From contig CAWEHB010000009.1 of the NCBI GenBank assembly GCA_963808705.1, positions 124,001 through 188,000 of the forward strand: 64,000 nt of DNA. The letters are read 5' to 3'. Position 1 is the first letter of the stretch. Each line of letters begins with the position of its first letter. Shown piece after piece: positions 8,399 through 17,237 of the stretch. A model generated the notes under the pieces. That model was not told where the DNA came from. It saw nothing but the letters and a program-made list of their open reading frames with translations, and did no database searches. The translations under genes were made by a program, and so were the position numbers. The DNA is from JASHPR01 sp963808705. GTDB lineage: Bacteria > Actinomycetota > Actinomycetes > Streptosporangiales > Streptosporangiaceae.

Positions 8399-9841
8399 AT
8401 GGCGGAGAGGTGGCCCCAGGCGCCCCAGCCGTCCGTGGTGCTGGACCACCGCGCGGTCCAGCACGAGAACGCCCTGCTGCGCGAGCTGGTCACGGTGTAC
8501 CAGCACCTGACCGGGCTGACGCTGCAGGATGCCGACGTCTCGACGGTGGCGCGGCTGCTCGCCGAGCGGACCGCGGCGACGGTGGCGGTGGTGAGCCGCG
8601 CGCTCGAGGTCGTGGCCGCGGCGTCCGCGGAGGCCGGCGGTGACGACGTGGCCGAGTACGTCCGTGCCTACCTGGCCACTCCCCGGCTGGCCGCGGTGCT
8701 GCACAGTACCGCGCAGACCCGCAGGTCGCTGCGGCTGCCGGACGTCGGCGGCGCCGCGGGGGTCATCGTGGCGCCCATCCTGGTCGGCGATGACGTGCCG
8801 GCCTACCTGATGACCTTCGGCCGCGGGCATCAAGACGGGCGGCAGCGGGACGGCGGGGACATGAGCCTGCTGGTCACCGAGCATGCCGCGACGATCTGCG
8901 GGGTGATCCTCGGCCGGGAGCGGGTCGTGGCCGCCGCGGCCCGGCAGGTCCGGGATGACCTCGTCGAGGGGCTGCTGCTCGGCGGGCGCGACACCGGCGA
9001 CGTGGGGCGGTGGGCCCGGCACCTCGGCTACGACTCGGCCCGCGAGCACCGGATCCTGGCCGTGGCCATCGAGGCCTCCGGCTCGGCGCGGCCGGGGGCG
9101 GCCGCGGCGCGGAGCCGGGTGGCCGCGGCCATCGACCACTTCTTCACGACCCGGATGCCGGGGACGATCACCTCGATCCGCGACGACGAGGTGGTGGTCG
9201 TGGTCCCCGAACCCGCGGAGGCCAGCCGCCTGAGCTCGGGCTGCCTGGCCCGGATGCGGGACCTGTTCCCGGAGACGGTGATCACCATAGGCATCGGCGG
9301 CGCCTGCCGCGACCCGGCGGACATCGCCCGCTCCTACGGCCAGGCCCGGCGGACGATCGACGCCGTGGTGCGCCTGGGGCGCCAGGGCCAGGCCGTGGCG
9401 TTCGAGGATCTCGGCATCCACCGGCTGCTGCTCCAGGTCCCCGACCTGGCCGAGCTGCGGTCCTTCGCGGCCGAGATCCTGGGCCAGCTCGGCGGGCAGG
9501 ACCGCCAGCGCGGCACCGAGTTGCTGACCACGCTCGCCTGCTATTTCCGGGAGAACAGCAGCCCGCAGCGGACGGCGCGCAGCCTGCACGTGCATCCCAA
9601 CACCGTGGCCTACCGGATCAGGCGGATCCAGGAGATCACCGGCCTGCAGCTCGGCAACTACCGCGACCGGCTGATGGCCCAGGTCGCACTCGAGATCATC
9701 GACGTGCTGGGCGCCGGCCTGGACGTCCTGCCCGCGGTGCCCGCCGCGGGCTCCGGCCGGAGCCCGCGGGCCTCCGCCGCCGACCACCGAGATGCCCGGG
9801 GAGGTGAGGCGGCGCCCGGCCCGCGGCGCCGCGGACCATGA
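8399..9841 (+). CDS. PucR family (CdaR-like) transcriptional regulator
   Basis: A 480-residue regulator. An N-terminal sensing region (about 1-180) is followed by a GGDEF-like middle domain (HRILAVAIEAS to GGACRDPADIARSYGQARRT). The C-terminal PucR helix-turn-helix reads ARSLHVHPNTVAYRIRRIQE followed by LQLGNYRDRLMAQVALEI. Its stop overlaps the start of the homocysteine methyltransferase fusion (ATGA at 9838-9841), so it heads the methyl-metabolism operon and is translationally coupled to it. PucR proteins usually activate purine, amine or amino-acid catabolic genes. The tail of about 40 residues is low-complexity. A weak AGGGTAGG precedes the ATG. Confidence 0.85.
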   Translation: MAERWPQAPQPSVVLDHRAVQHENALLRELVTVYQHLTGLTLQDADVSTVARLLAERTAATVAVVSRALEVVAAASAEAGGDDVAEYVRAYLATPRLAAVLHSTAQTRRSLRLPDVGGAAGVIVAPILVGDDVPAYLMTFGRGHQDGRQRDGGDMSLLVTEHAATICGVILGRERVVAAAARQVRDDLVEGLLLGGRDTGDVGRWARHLGYDSAREHRILAVAIEASGSARPGAAAARSRVAAAIDHFFTTRMPGTITSIRDDEVVVVVPEPAEASRLSSGCLARMRDLFPETVITIGIGGACRDPADIARSYGQARRTIDAVVRLGRQGQAVAFEDLGIHRLLLQVPDLAELRSFAAEILGQLGGQDRQRGTELLTTLACYFRENSSPQRTARSLHVHPNTVAYRIRRIQEITGLQLGNYRDRLMAQVALEIIDVLGAGLDVLPAVPAAGSGRSPRASAADHRDARGGEAAPGPRRRGP

Positions 9842-11667
9842 CCGATCTGGTGACCGCGCTGCGCCAGCAGGTGCTGATCTGCGACGGCGCCATGGGGACC
9901 ATGCTGCACGCGGCGGGCAACTCGCTGGACCGCGCGCTGCCCGAGCTCAACCTGTCCAACGCCGGCCTGGTCAGCACGATCCACGAGAGCTACCTCAGCG
10001 CGGGTGCCGACATGATCCTGACTAACACGTACGGGGCCAACCGGCTCCGGCTGGCCGATCAGGGCTTCGGCGAGATGGTGCGGGACATCAACCTGGCCGG
10101 GGCGCGGCTGGCCGCGCAGGCGCGGGAGGGAGCCGGGCGGCCGGTGTTCGTGGCCGGCTCGGTCTCCCCCGCGGTCACCGCCAGCCAGCGGCGCCGGGTC
10201 GCGCCGACGCAGCGCGTCGCGGCGATCCGCGAGCAGGTCGAGTGCCTGGCCGAGGGCGGGGTGGACGCGGTCATCCTGGAGACGTTCGGCTACCTGGACG
10301 AGCTGGCCGAGGCGGTCCGGGTGGCCGCCGACCTGACCGACCTGCCGGTCATCGCCCAGGCCACGTTCGCCGGCGACGGCCGGACGCTCGGCGGCGAGAC
10401 CCCCCGCGAGGTCGCCAGCGTGCTGAGCGGCCTGCCGGTCGTGATGCTCGGCACCAACTGCACGCTCGGCCCGCAGGGCGTGCTCGCGGTCGTCGAGGCG
10501 CTGGTGCCGCACACCGACCTCCCGGTCAGCGCGCAGCCGAACGCGGGCCTGCCCCGCCGGGTAGCGGGCCGGCGGTTCGAGTACAACGTCGACGGCGCCT
10601 ACTTTGCCCGCTACGCCCGCCGCCTGGCCGAGGCCGGGGCCGCGCTCGTGGGCGGCTGCTGCGGCACCACGCCGGCCCAGATCCAGGCGGCCGCCGCGGA
10701 GATCTCCGGCATGGCCCCGGTCCGCCGGCCGCGGCCGCCGGCCGCGGCCCGGACCCCGGCGCCGCCGCTGACGCTGTCCAGCCACGGCGGCAGCCTGAGC
10801 GAGCGCCTGGCCTCGGGCGAGTTCGTGGTCGCGGCCGGCATCGCCCCGCCGGTCGGCGGTACGGCCGACGAGGCCGCCGACCAGGCGGCCATGCTGCACG
10901 AGCGGGGCATCGACACGCTGTTCGTCGCCTCCCGGCAGAGCCCCCGGGCCCAGCTCAGCTCGATCGACCTGGCGTTCCAGCTGCAGCAGCGGGCGGAGGT
11001 CGAGACGATCGCCACGGTCACCACCTGGGACAAGACGATCATGGCGCTCCAGGCCGACCTGCTGGGGGCGAACGCGCTCGGCATCAGGAACATCGTCTGC
11101 GAGACCGGGAACCCGCCGCTGCTCGGCGACTACCCCAACGTGGACGGCATCTGGGACGTCGACTCGGTCGGGCTGGTCGAGCTCGTCGCGGGCCTGAACC
11201 AGGGCACCGACTGCAACGGGCTGCCGCTGGCGACCAAGACCTCGTTCCACGCGGGCGCCAGGTTCAACCCGAGCGCGGCCGCCCTGGAGACCGAGATCGC
11301 CCGCACGGCCAGCAAGGTGCAGGCCGGGGCCAGGTACCTGATCAGCCGCCCGCTGTACGAGCTGGGCCAGCTCCGCCGCATGATGGCCGCGCTGTCCGAG
11401 GAGGACATCCCGGTCCTGCTGTCGATCGTGCCGCTGCGCAGCTTCGAGGAGGCCGACTACCTGTCGCACGAGGTGCCGGACATCAGCATCCCGCAGCAGA
11501 CGCTCACCGCCATGGAGCGGGCCGGCTCGCGCGCGGCCCGGACCGGGATCGAGCTGGCCGCCGACCTGCTGGCCGAGGCCCGCCCGCTGGTGCAGGGCGT
11601 GGTGCTGACGTTCCCCGGCGGCGACCCCGGGGCCCTGGACCACCTGCTCGGCGCCGTAGCGGCCTGA
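9838..11667 (+). CDS. Homocysteine S-methyltransferase / methylene-THF-reductase-like fusion protein
   Basis: 609 residues with two domains, as in YitJ-type bifunctional enzymes. Residues 1-290 form a zinc-dependent homocysteine methyltransferase barrel: LICDGAMGTMLH, the first Cys ligand in GTNCTLG, and the paired Cys in GGCCGT. Residues about 320-609 are a MetF-like flavoprotein barrel. This would methylate homocysteine to methionine and reduce methylene-THF. However, at the site where MTHFRs carry a catalytic Glu before two prolines (ExxPP), this protein has GIAPP within VAAGIAPPVGG. The reductase half may therefore be inactive or altered. It overlaps pucR by 4 bases and precedes a genuine MetF 665 bases downstream. 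Confidence 0.85.
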   Translation: MTDLVTALRQQVLICDGAMGTMLHAAGNSLDRALPELNLSNAGLVSTIHESYLSAGADMILTNTYGANRLRLADQGFGEMVRDINLAGARLAAQAREGAGRPVFVAGSVSPAVTASQRRRVAPTQRVAAIREQVECLAEGGVDAVILETFGYLDELAEAVRVAADLTDLPVIAQATFAGDGRTLGGETPREVASVLSGLPVVMLGTNCTLGPQGVLAVVEALVPHTDLPVSAQPNAGLPRRVAGRRFEYNVDGAYFARYARRLAEAGAALVGGCCGTTPAQIQAAAAEISGMAPVRRPRPPAAARTPAPPLTLSSHGGSLSERLASGEFVVAAGIAPPVGGTADEAADQAAMLHERGIDTLFVASRQSPRAQLSSIDLAFQLQQRAEVETIATVTTWDKTIMALQADLLGANALGIRNIVCETGNPPLLGDYPNVDGIWDVDSVGLVELVAGLNQGTDCNGLPLATKTSFHAGARFNPSAAALETEIARTASKVQAGARYLISRPLYELGQLRRMMAALSEEDIPVLLSIVPLRSFEEADYLSHEVPDISIPQQTLTAMERAGSRAARTGIELAADLLAEARPLVQGVVLTFPGGDPGALDHLLGAVAA

Positions 11668-11769
11668 CCACCGCGTTCTCCCGGTTGTCCTGGCGGCACA
11701 ACGAGCCGGCAGCGACGTTGTGGAACCGGATGTTGATCGGATGACCCGCTCGCTCCGATCCTGAAGCCA

Positions 11770-12336
11770 ATGAGCAGCAGTCCCGGAGGCGGCGCGCTGG
11801 CGGCCGGGCCGAAGCCAGCCGGCGCGGCCGCGCCGCCCGCCAGCCCGGCCGTGTCGCCGCGGCCGGTTTCCCCCCGTGCGCCCGCGCGCTCGATGTACCT
11901 GCTGCACCACCTGCTGGAGCCAAACGCCGGCTACCGGCGGCTGGCCGCGTGGCTGGAGGCCAGGCCGCGGCTGCGCCGCCTGTTCACCGCGACCGAAAAG
12001 GGCGTGAAGCAGGAGATCTTCGGCTGCCGGATGTGCGGCCAGTGCACGCTGCCGTCCACCGGCTACGCCTGCCCCATGACCTGCCCGAAGCAGCTCAGGA
12101 ACGGGCCCTGCGGCGGGGTCGGCGCCGACGGCTGCTGCGAGGTGTATCCCGAGATGCGGTGCGTGTGGCTGGAGGCCTTCGAGCGGGCCGAGAGCCAGGG
12201 CCGGCCCGGTGACCTGCTGCGGCTGCAGCTCCCGATTGATCACCGGCTCTGGGGGCAGAGTTCCTGGATCCGGTACTGGCAGGGCCGGGACCAGGACCTG
12301 TGGACCGATCCGGCGAGAAGCGGAATGGGGCAATGA
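11770..12336 (+). CDS. MetV-like Cys-rich MTHFR C-terminal-domain protein
   Basis: 188 residues. After a Pro/Ala-rich N-terminus (about 40 residues, possibly untranslated if the start is the Met of MYLLHHLLEP) comes a Cys-rich domain: FGCRMCGQCTLP, then YACPMTCPKQLRNGPCGG, and further Cys in DGCCEVYPEMRC. This matches the domain found fused to, or paired with, MTHFR in acetogens (MetV), where it is linked to iron-sulfur or zinc binding and to electron transfer for MetF. Here it directly precedes metF with an ATGA overlap, as in metVF operons. The ATG at 11770 has no strong ribosome site. Confidence 0.75.
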   Translation: MSSSPGGGALAAGPKPAGAAAPPASPAVSPRPVSPRAPARSMYLLHHLLEPNAGYRRLAAWLEARPRLRRLFTATEKGVKQEIFGCRMCGQCTLPSTGYACPMTCPKQLRNGPCGGVGADGCCEVYPEMRCVWLEAFERAESQGRPGDLLRLQLPIDHRLWGQSSWIRYWQGRDQDLWTDPARSGMGQ

Positions 12337-13289
12337 CCGGGGTTAGCCCCCGGGCTAGCACTTTCCGCGCGGCCCTGGAGAGCGGGGCCTTCACCGTGAC
12401 CGCGGAGATCGGCCCGCCGCGCGGTGCGGACGCCGCCGCGATCGGGCGCAAGGTGGCGCCGCTGCGCGACTGGGTGGCGGCGGTCAATATCACCGACAAC
12501 CAGGGCGCCTCGGTCCGGCTGTCCAACTGGGCCGGGAGCCTGGCCGCGATGGCCGCCGGGGTCGAGCCGATCATGCAGCTCACCTGCCGGGACCGCAACC
12601 GGATCGCGCTGCAGTCTGACCTGCTCGGCGCGTCGGCCGTGGGGATACCGAACATCCTGGTGATGACCGGCGATCACCCGCGCTTCGGCGACCACGCCGA
12701 CGCCAAGCCGGTGTTCGACCTGGACAGCGTGCAGCTGCTGTGGGCCGCGCGGACCATGCGCGACGAGGGAAGGCTGCTGTCCGGCCGCAAGCTCAGCCCG
12801 CCGCCCGGCTGGTTCCTCGGCGCGGTCGAGAACCCGTCTGCCCCGCCCGCCCGCTTCCGCGCGGCCCGCCTGGGCAAGAAGGTCGCGGCCGGGGCGCAGT
12901 TCGTGCAGACCCAGTACGTGTTCGACGCCGGCGCGTTCGCGGAATGGATGGCGCAGGTCCGGGACCTGGGTCTGCACGAGCGCTGCCGCATCCTGGCCGG
13001 CGTCGGGCCGATCTCCTCGCTGCGCGCGCTCGCCCATCTGGAGCAGGGCGTGCCGGGCGTGCAGGTGCCCGCCGCGGTGTCCCGCAGGCTGCGCGGCGTA
13101 CCGGAGGACCGGGTCGCCGACGAGGGAATGGCGATCTGCGCCGAGACGATCAGCGAGCTTCGGCAGGTCCCCGGCGTGGCCGGGGTGCACGTCATGGCCG
13201 TCGGCGCCGAGCACCGAATCCCGGCCATCCTGCGCCACGCCGGCCTCGCCCCGGCGCTGGTCACCGGAAGGCACGGTCATGCGGGTTGA
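12333..13289 (+). CDS. metF: Methylenetetrahydrofolate reductase
   Basis: 318 residues from an ATG at 12333 that overlaps the stop of the MetV-like gene. This is the MTHFR TIM barrel: the catalytic Glu is present in FTVTAEIGPPRG, NITDNQGA follows, and folate/FAD-site text includes MQLTCRDRNRIALQSDLLG and LVMTGDHPRFGDH. QFVQTQYVFD is the conserved QFFxTQxxFD region. The enzyme interconverts 5,10-methylene-THF and 5-methyl-THF. Beside MetV, it may run with an electron donor other than NADH, and possibly in the oxidative direction when methyl groups arrive from demethylation. That last point is inference. Confidence 0.9.
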   Translation: MTGVSPRASTFRAALESGAFTVTAEIGPPRGADAAAIGRKVAPLRDWVAAVNITDNQGASVRLSNWAGSLAAMAAGVEPIMQLTCRDRNRIALQSDLLGASAVGIPNILVMTGDHPRFGDHADAKPVFDLDSVQLLWAARTMRDEGRLLSGRKLSPPPGWFLGAVENPSAPPARFRAARLGKKVAAGAQFVQTQYVFDAGAFAEWMAQVRDLGLHERCRILAGVGPISSLRALAHLEQGVPGVQVPAAVSRRLRGVPEDRVADEGMAICAETISELRQVPGVAGVHVMAVGAEHRIPAILRHAGLAPALVTGRHGHAG

Positions 13290-14796
13290 CGTGCGCCCGG
13301 TGAGCAGGCTCCGCGGCAAGGACCCGGTCGACGTGACCGCGGCCCTCCGGCCGGTCGTCGAGGCGCTCTGCGCCAGCGAGGTCGACCTGTCCCGGCTGAA
13401 CGTGGTGTGCGACTGGGTCCAGTACCGGTCCAGCTTCCGCGAGGTCGCCGACTACCGCCCCGTCCTCGCGCTCGGGCCCCTTGGCCCGGCCGCCCCGGAC
13501 CAGGCCGACGACCACGATCCAGAACGCGACGCCAGCCCTGAGACCGCGCTCGAGATGGCCATCGACCTGCGCCGCTGCGGCGAGGCGGACCTCCGGGCCG
13601 TGGTCAGCGGACTGCTGGACGAGCACGCGCACCCCCAGGGCTCCACCCGGGTGCCGCTCGGGCCCTGGGTGCCCGGCCGGCAGAGCTGCATCTGGCGGTT
13701 CAACGCGCTGTACTGGCAGGCCCTGTCCCTGTGGGAGCAGGCCGCGGGCCGCGACTACGAGCAGGCGCTGCCCGGCGGCGAGAGCGACGCCCGGAACTCC
13801 GCGGCCGTCCGCGAGCTGATCCTGGAGATCTTCAAGACCTGGGACGACCTGGACGCCAGGAGCGCGCTGCCGCCCGAGCTGTACGTGGTGGAACTCGGGG
13901 TGGGGAACGGCGGTCAGGCCAGGACCTGGCTGGACGAGTTCGTCGAGCTGTCGCGGGCGCACAGCCGGGATTACTACCGCCGCCTGCACTACATCATGGG
14001 CGACTACTCCCCGCACGTGCTCGGCCGGGCGCTCAAGGCCGTGGCCCACCACGGCGACCACATCAGCGCGCTCGTCATCGACGCCACCCACCCCGCGGTC
14101 AGCCTCGGCTTCCTGCGCGGCAAGGCGTTCCTGGTCTACATCTCCAACGTCTACGACAACCTGCCCTGCGATGAGGTGGCCCGCATCGGGGGGCGCACCT
14201 ACCAGGTCGAGACCCGGGCCTACCTGCCGGGGGCCGACGCGCTGCGGATCGCGCAGCAGTTCTCCGCGGTGCCGGGACAGGTCCCCGAGCTGGTGGACAA
14301 GCTGCTGCGGCTCGGCCCCGAGCTGCTGTGCGAGGCGCTGCCGCAGCACTTCAGCGACGCCGCGCCGGCCGTGACCTTCTGGCGGGAGGCATGGGCCGCG
14401 CTGCGGCTGCAGGAACGGTACCGGCCGCTCGAAGGCCTGGACCTGTACCAGGTCACCCCGGACCTGAACGGTGAGCTGCTGCGCTCGCAGCTGGAGTCGC
14501 ACGGCGACATCCGGGTCCACGTCAACAACGGGGCGCTGAGCAGCTTCGCGGAGACCCTCCCGCTGCTGCACCCGTTCGGCCGGCTCCAGTGCCACGACCT
14601 GTTCCTCGACGACGTCCGCCGCTACCACACCGGGTTCTACGGCCCGGGCAAGTACGACGGATCGGTCGTGAACTGGGTCAACGGCCCGCTGCTGCGCCAC
14701 ATCGGCGGCCGGGCCGGCTTCGACGTCCGGATCTCGCCGTTCGCGGCGCGGCCGTCCTCGAACGTCAAGACGCTGACCGCGGCCGTGCGCGAATGA
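13279..14796 (+). CDS. MidA-like (Methyltransf_28 type) SAM-dependent methyltransferase
   Basis: 505 residues, overlapping metF by 11 bases. The middle carries a Rossmann SAM motif, ELYVVELGVGNGGQARTWLD. It is followed by YYRRLHYIMGDYSPHVLGRA and YISNVYDNLPCDEV, which resemble the VEiSp and NEvfDalP signatures of the MidA/NDUFAF7 (PF02636) family. The N-terminal 150 residues look family-specific and unassigned. MidA-type enzymes methylate protein arginine in complex I assembly, but this one is longer and sits between metF and a methionine synthase. A dedicated methyl acceptor fed by this operon is therefore likely; I cannot name it. Confidence 0.65.
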   Translation: MRVDVRPVSRLRGKDPVDVTAALRPVVEALCASEVDLSRLNVVCDWVQYRSSFREVADYRPVLALGPLGPAAPDQADDHDPERDASPETALEMAIDLRRCGEADLRAVVSGLLDEHAHPQGSTRVPLGPWVPGRQSCIWRFNALYWQALSLWEQAAGRDYEQALPGGESDARNSAAVRELILEIFKTWDDLDARSALPPELYVVELGVGNGGQARTWLDEFVELSRAHSRDYYRRLHYIMGDYSPHVLGRALKAVAHHGDHISALVIDATHPAVSLGFLRGKAFLVYISNVYDNLPCDEVARIGGRTYQVETRAYLPGADALRIAQQFSAVPGQVPELVDKLLRLGPELLCEALPQHFSDAAPAVTFWREAWAALRLQERYRPLEGLDLYQVTPDLNGELLRSQLESHGDIRVHVNNGALSSFAETLPLLHPFGRLQCHDLFLDDVRRYHTGFYGPGKYDGSVVNWVNGPLLRHIGGRAGFDVRISPFAARPSSNVKTLTAAVRE

Positions 14797-14851
14797 CTCC
14801 CGCCCAGCCGGCGCCGGACCCGGGCCGCCGGCCCAGATCCTCCCGACCACC

Positions 14852-15904
14852 GTGATCGGGTCGTACTCGGTGCCGGAGTGGCTCGGCCAGCTGAAGAACG
14901 ACTACTACCGGCACCGGATCAGCCGGCGCTACCTCGACGAGATCCACGATATGGCGATCAAGGCCGCGGTCGTGGACCAGCAGCAGGCCGGCATCGACAT
15001 CATCTCCGACGGGGAGCTGCGCCGCGACAACGACGTCGACTACCTGCTGGCCAGGATCCCCGGCGTCGACATCCCGCGGCCGGACAAGGCCGACTACTTC
15101 GACTACTACGACGCCACGGTCCGCCAGCCGCTGCCCGCGCCGGGCCGGGCGAATCTCGGGCTGGCCGAGGACTTCCGGTTCGTCCGCCAGCTGACCGACC
15201 GGCCGGTGAAGCTGTCCATCACCGGGCCCTATTCGCTGGCCCACCGGATCCGCACCGCCGGCGACGATGCCTATCCGGACCGCGCCGACCTGGTCCGGGC
15301 GCTGGCCCGGGTCCTGGCGGCGGAGGCCGCGGAGCTCGCCCGGGCGGGCGCGCAGGCGCTGCAGATCGACGAGCCGTTCCTGGCCGGCTATCCCGAGGAC
15401 GTCGGGCTGGCCGTCGAGGCGGTCAACATCGTGACCGAGGGCGCCGACGTGAGCTGGACGCTGCACGTCTGCTACGGCAACCGGTACGCCCGGCCGCTGT
15501 GGGAGGGGCACTACGACTTCCTGTTCCCGGCGGTCAAGGAGGCGAACGTCGGCCAGCTGGCGCTGGAGTTCGCGAGAACCGGCGACGAGGACCTGAGCCT
15601 GCTCGAGCAGTACCACTGGGATCGCGGCCTGGGGCTCGGCGTGATCGACGTGAAGACCGAGCAGGTGGAGTCCCCGGACCTGGTCGCGGCGCGGATCCGG
15701 CGGGCGCTGCGCTTCGTGGCCCCGCAGAACCTCGTGATCAATCCCGACTGCGGCCTGCGCCACCTGCTGCCCGACATCGCCCGCGCCAAGCTCGCCGCCA
15801 TGGTGGCCGGCGCGGCCCTGGTCCGCGCCGAGCTCGCCCACACGATCGCCGCCGAGACCCCGCCCGCCGAGACCGCCCGACCGCCCGTCCCGAGCAAGGG
15901 GTGA
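14852..15904 (+). CDS. Core methionine synthase (MetE C-terminal-domain-like), probable 5' frameshift
   Basis: 350 residues resembling only the C-terminal catalytic half of cobalamin-independent methionine synthase. Zinc-ligand regions are visible: LHVCYGN (His, Cys), a downstream Glu (LEFARTGDED) and NPDCGLRHLLP (Cys). The N-terminal half of MetE is absent, as in archaeal and other short core forms whose methyl donor is often not folate. As sequenced, the start is a GTG at 14852 without a ribosome site. The frame just upstream reads QILPTTVIGSYSVPEWL, the expected MetE-like opening. An ATG at 14793 overlaps the previous stop and would reach it if one G were restored near 14822-14824. Confidence 0.75.
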   Translation: MIGSYSVPEWLGQLKNDYYRHRISRRYLDEIHDMAIKAAVVDQQQAGIDIISDGELRRDNDVDYLLARIPGVDIPRPDKADYFDYYDATVRQPLPAPGRANLGLAEDFRFVRQLTDRPVKLSITGPYSLAHRIRTAGDDAYPDRADLVRALARVLAAEAAELARAGAQALQIDEPFLAGYPEDVGLAVEAVNIVTEGADVSWTLHVCYGNRYARPLWEGHYDFLFPAVKEANVGQLALEFARTGDEDLSLLEQYHWDRGLGLGVIDVKTEQVESPDLVAARIRRALRFVAPQNLVINPDCGLRHLLPDIARAKLAAMVAGAALVRAELAHTIAAETPPAETARPPVPSKG

Positions 15905-15908
15905 TCCC

Positions 15909-17122
15909 ATGAGCCAGCGCGACCAGGACGGATTCCACTTCACCTCCGAGTCGGTGACCGAAGGGCACCCCGACAAGATCGCCGACCAGATCTCCGACGC
16001 CATCCTGGACGCGGCCCTGAGCGAGTACCCGGCCTCGCGGGTCGCGGTGGAGACGCTGGTGACGACCGGCCTGGTGGTCATCGCGGGCGAGATCACCACC
16101 GAGGCGCACATCGACTTTGCCGACCTCGCCCGCGCCACGATCTGCGACATCGGCTACGACTCCGGTGACCTCGGCTACGACGGTCACGCCGTGGGCGTGA
16201 TGACCGCGCTGGACCGGCAGTCCCCCGACATCGCCCAGGGGGTCGACCGCTCGCACGAGACCCGGGGCGGTGACGCGGCGGCGGACCACTACGACGAGAT
16301 CGGCGCCGGGGACCAGGGCATGATGTTCGGCTACGCGACCAACGAGACCCCCGAACTGATGCCCGCGCCGATCGCGCTCGCGCACCGGCTGGCGCGGCGC
16401 CTGGCCGAGGCGCGGAAGTCCGGTGTGCTGCCCTACCTGCGGCCGGACGGCAAAACGCAGGTGACCGTCCGGTACGACGGGGCCGGCCCGAGGCCGTCGA
16501 GAAGGTGCTGATCTCCGCGCAGCACGCCGACGGCGCGGAGGACAAGCTGCCCGACGCCCTCTGGACCGAGGTCGTCACCGCGGTCCTGCCCGCCGAGATG
16601 TATGACCCGGCCGGCCTGCGCCGCAACTTCTACGTCAACCCGACCGGCCGGTTCGTGGTGGGCGGCCCGTGCGGCGACACCGGGCTGACCGGCAGGAAGA
16701 TCATCGTGGACACCTACGGCGGGTCGGCCCGTCACGGCGGCGGCGCCCTGTCCGGCAAGGACCCGTCCAAGGTGGACCGGTCCGCGGCCTACGGCGCACG
16801 GTACGTGGCCAAGAACATCGTGGCCGCGGGTCTGGCGGACCGGGCCGAGCTCCAGGTGGCCTACGCGATCGGGATGGCCAGGCCCCTGTCCCTGCACATT
16901 GACACCTTCGGCACCGAGCGGATCCCGCGGCCGGCCATCCTCGAACTGGTCCAGCGGAACTTCGACCTTCGCCCGGCCGCGCTGCGCGACCACCTCAACC
17001 TGCTCCGCCCGATCTACCGCCCCACCGCCGCCTACGGCCATTTCGGCCGCGATGAGCCGGACTTCACCTGGGAACGCACCGACAAGGCCGCCCGCCTCCG
17101 CGAGCAAGCAGGCCTGACCTGA
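15909..17122 (+). CDS. metK: S-adenosylmethionine synthetase, split by a one-base frameshift
   Basis: Encodes MetK of about 404 residues, the usual length. ATG 15909 has AAGGGG upstream. The first part (15909-16511) has TEGHPDKIADQISDAI and GAGDQGMMFGYATNE; the second (read from about 16480 to 17122) has RFVVGGPCGDTGLTGRK, IIVDTYGGSARHGGGALSGK and VAYAIGMARPLS. The two lie in different frames joined at a GGGG run (16479-16482). Adding one G gives a seamless YDGGRPEAVEKVLIS. The enzyme makes SAM from methionine and ATP, so this operon carries its own SAM supply. The break could be a sequencing error or a real mutation. Confidence 0.85.
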
Positions 17123-17237
17123 CGTCACGATCCCGGCGCGTCCCCCCTCCCTCCTCCTCCCCCCGCACCCTGCCGTGTGCCGGCCCCCGTAGACCGGCTC
17201 TGGCCCGCATCCGGTGACGACGCCAGGGCGCGTGCGC

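Noticed and set aside
9838..9841. SAM or cobalamin riboswitch before the methyl-operon enzymes
   Set aside because: The gene overlaps pucR by four bases, leaving no leader. No conserved riboswitch core was recognised upstream of pucR (8222-8398) or of mttB.
8213..12333. Very long reverse-strand frames (524 and 891 codons) opposite the pucR and metF region
   Set aside because: Their text is Arg/Gly/Ala/Pro/His-rich without motifs and mirrors the high-GC codon pattern of the forward genes. The forward frames have clear domains.
15909..17122. MetK as two separate genes or an authentic pseudogene
   Set aside because: All motifs are intact on both sides of a GGGG run and one added G restores the family sequence. 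A sequencing indel is the simpler explanation, though not proven.
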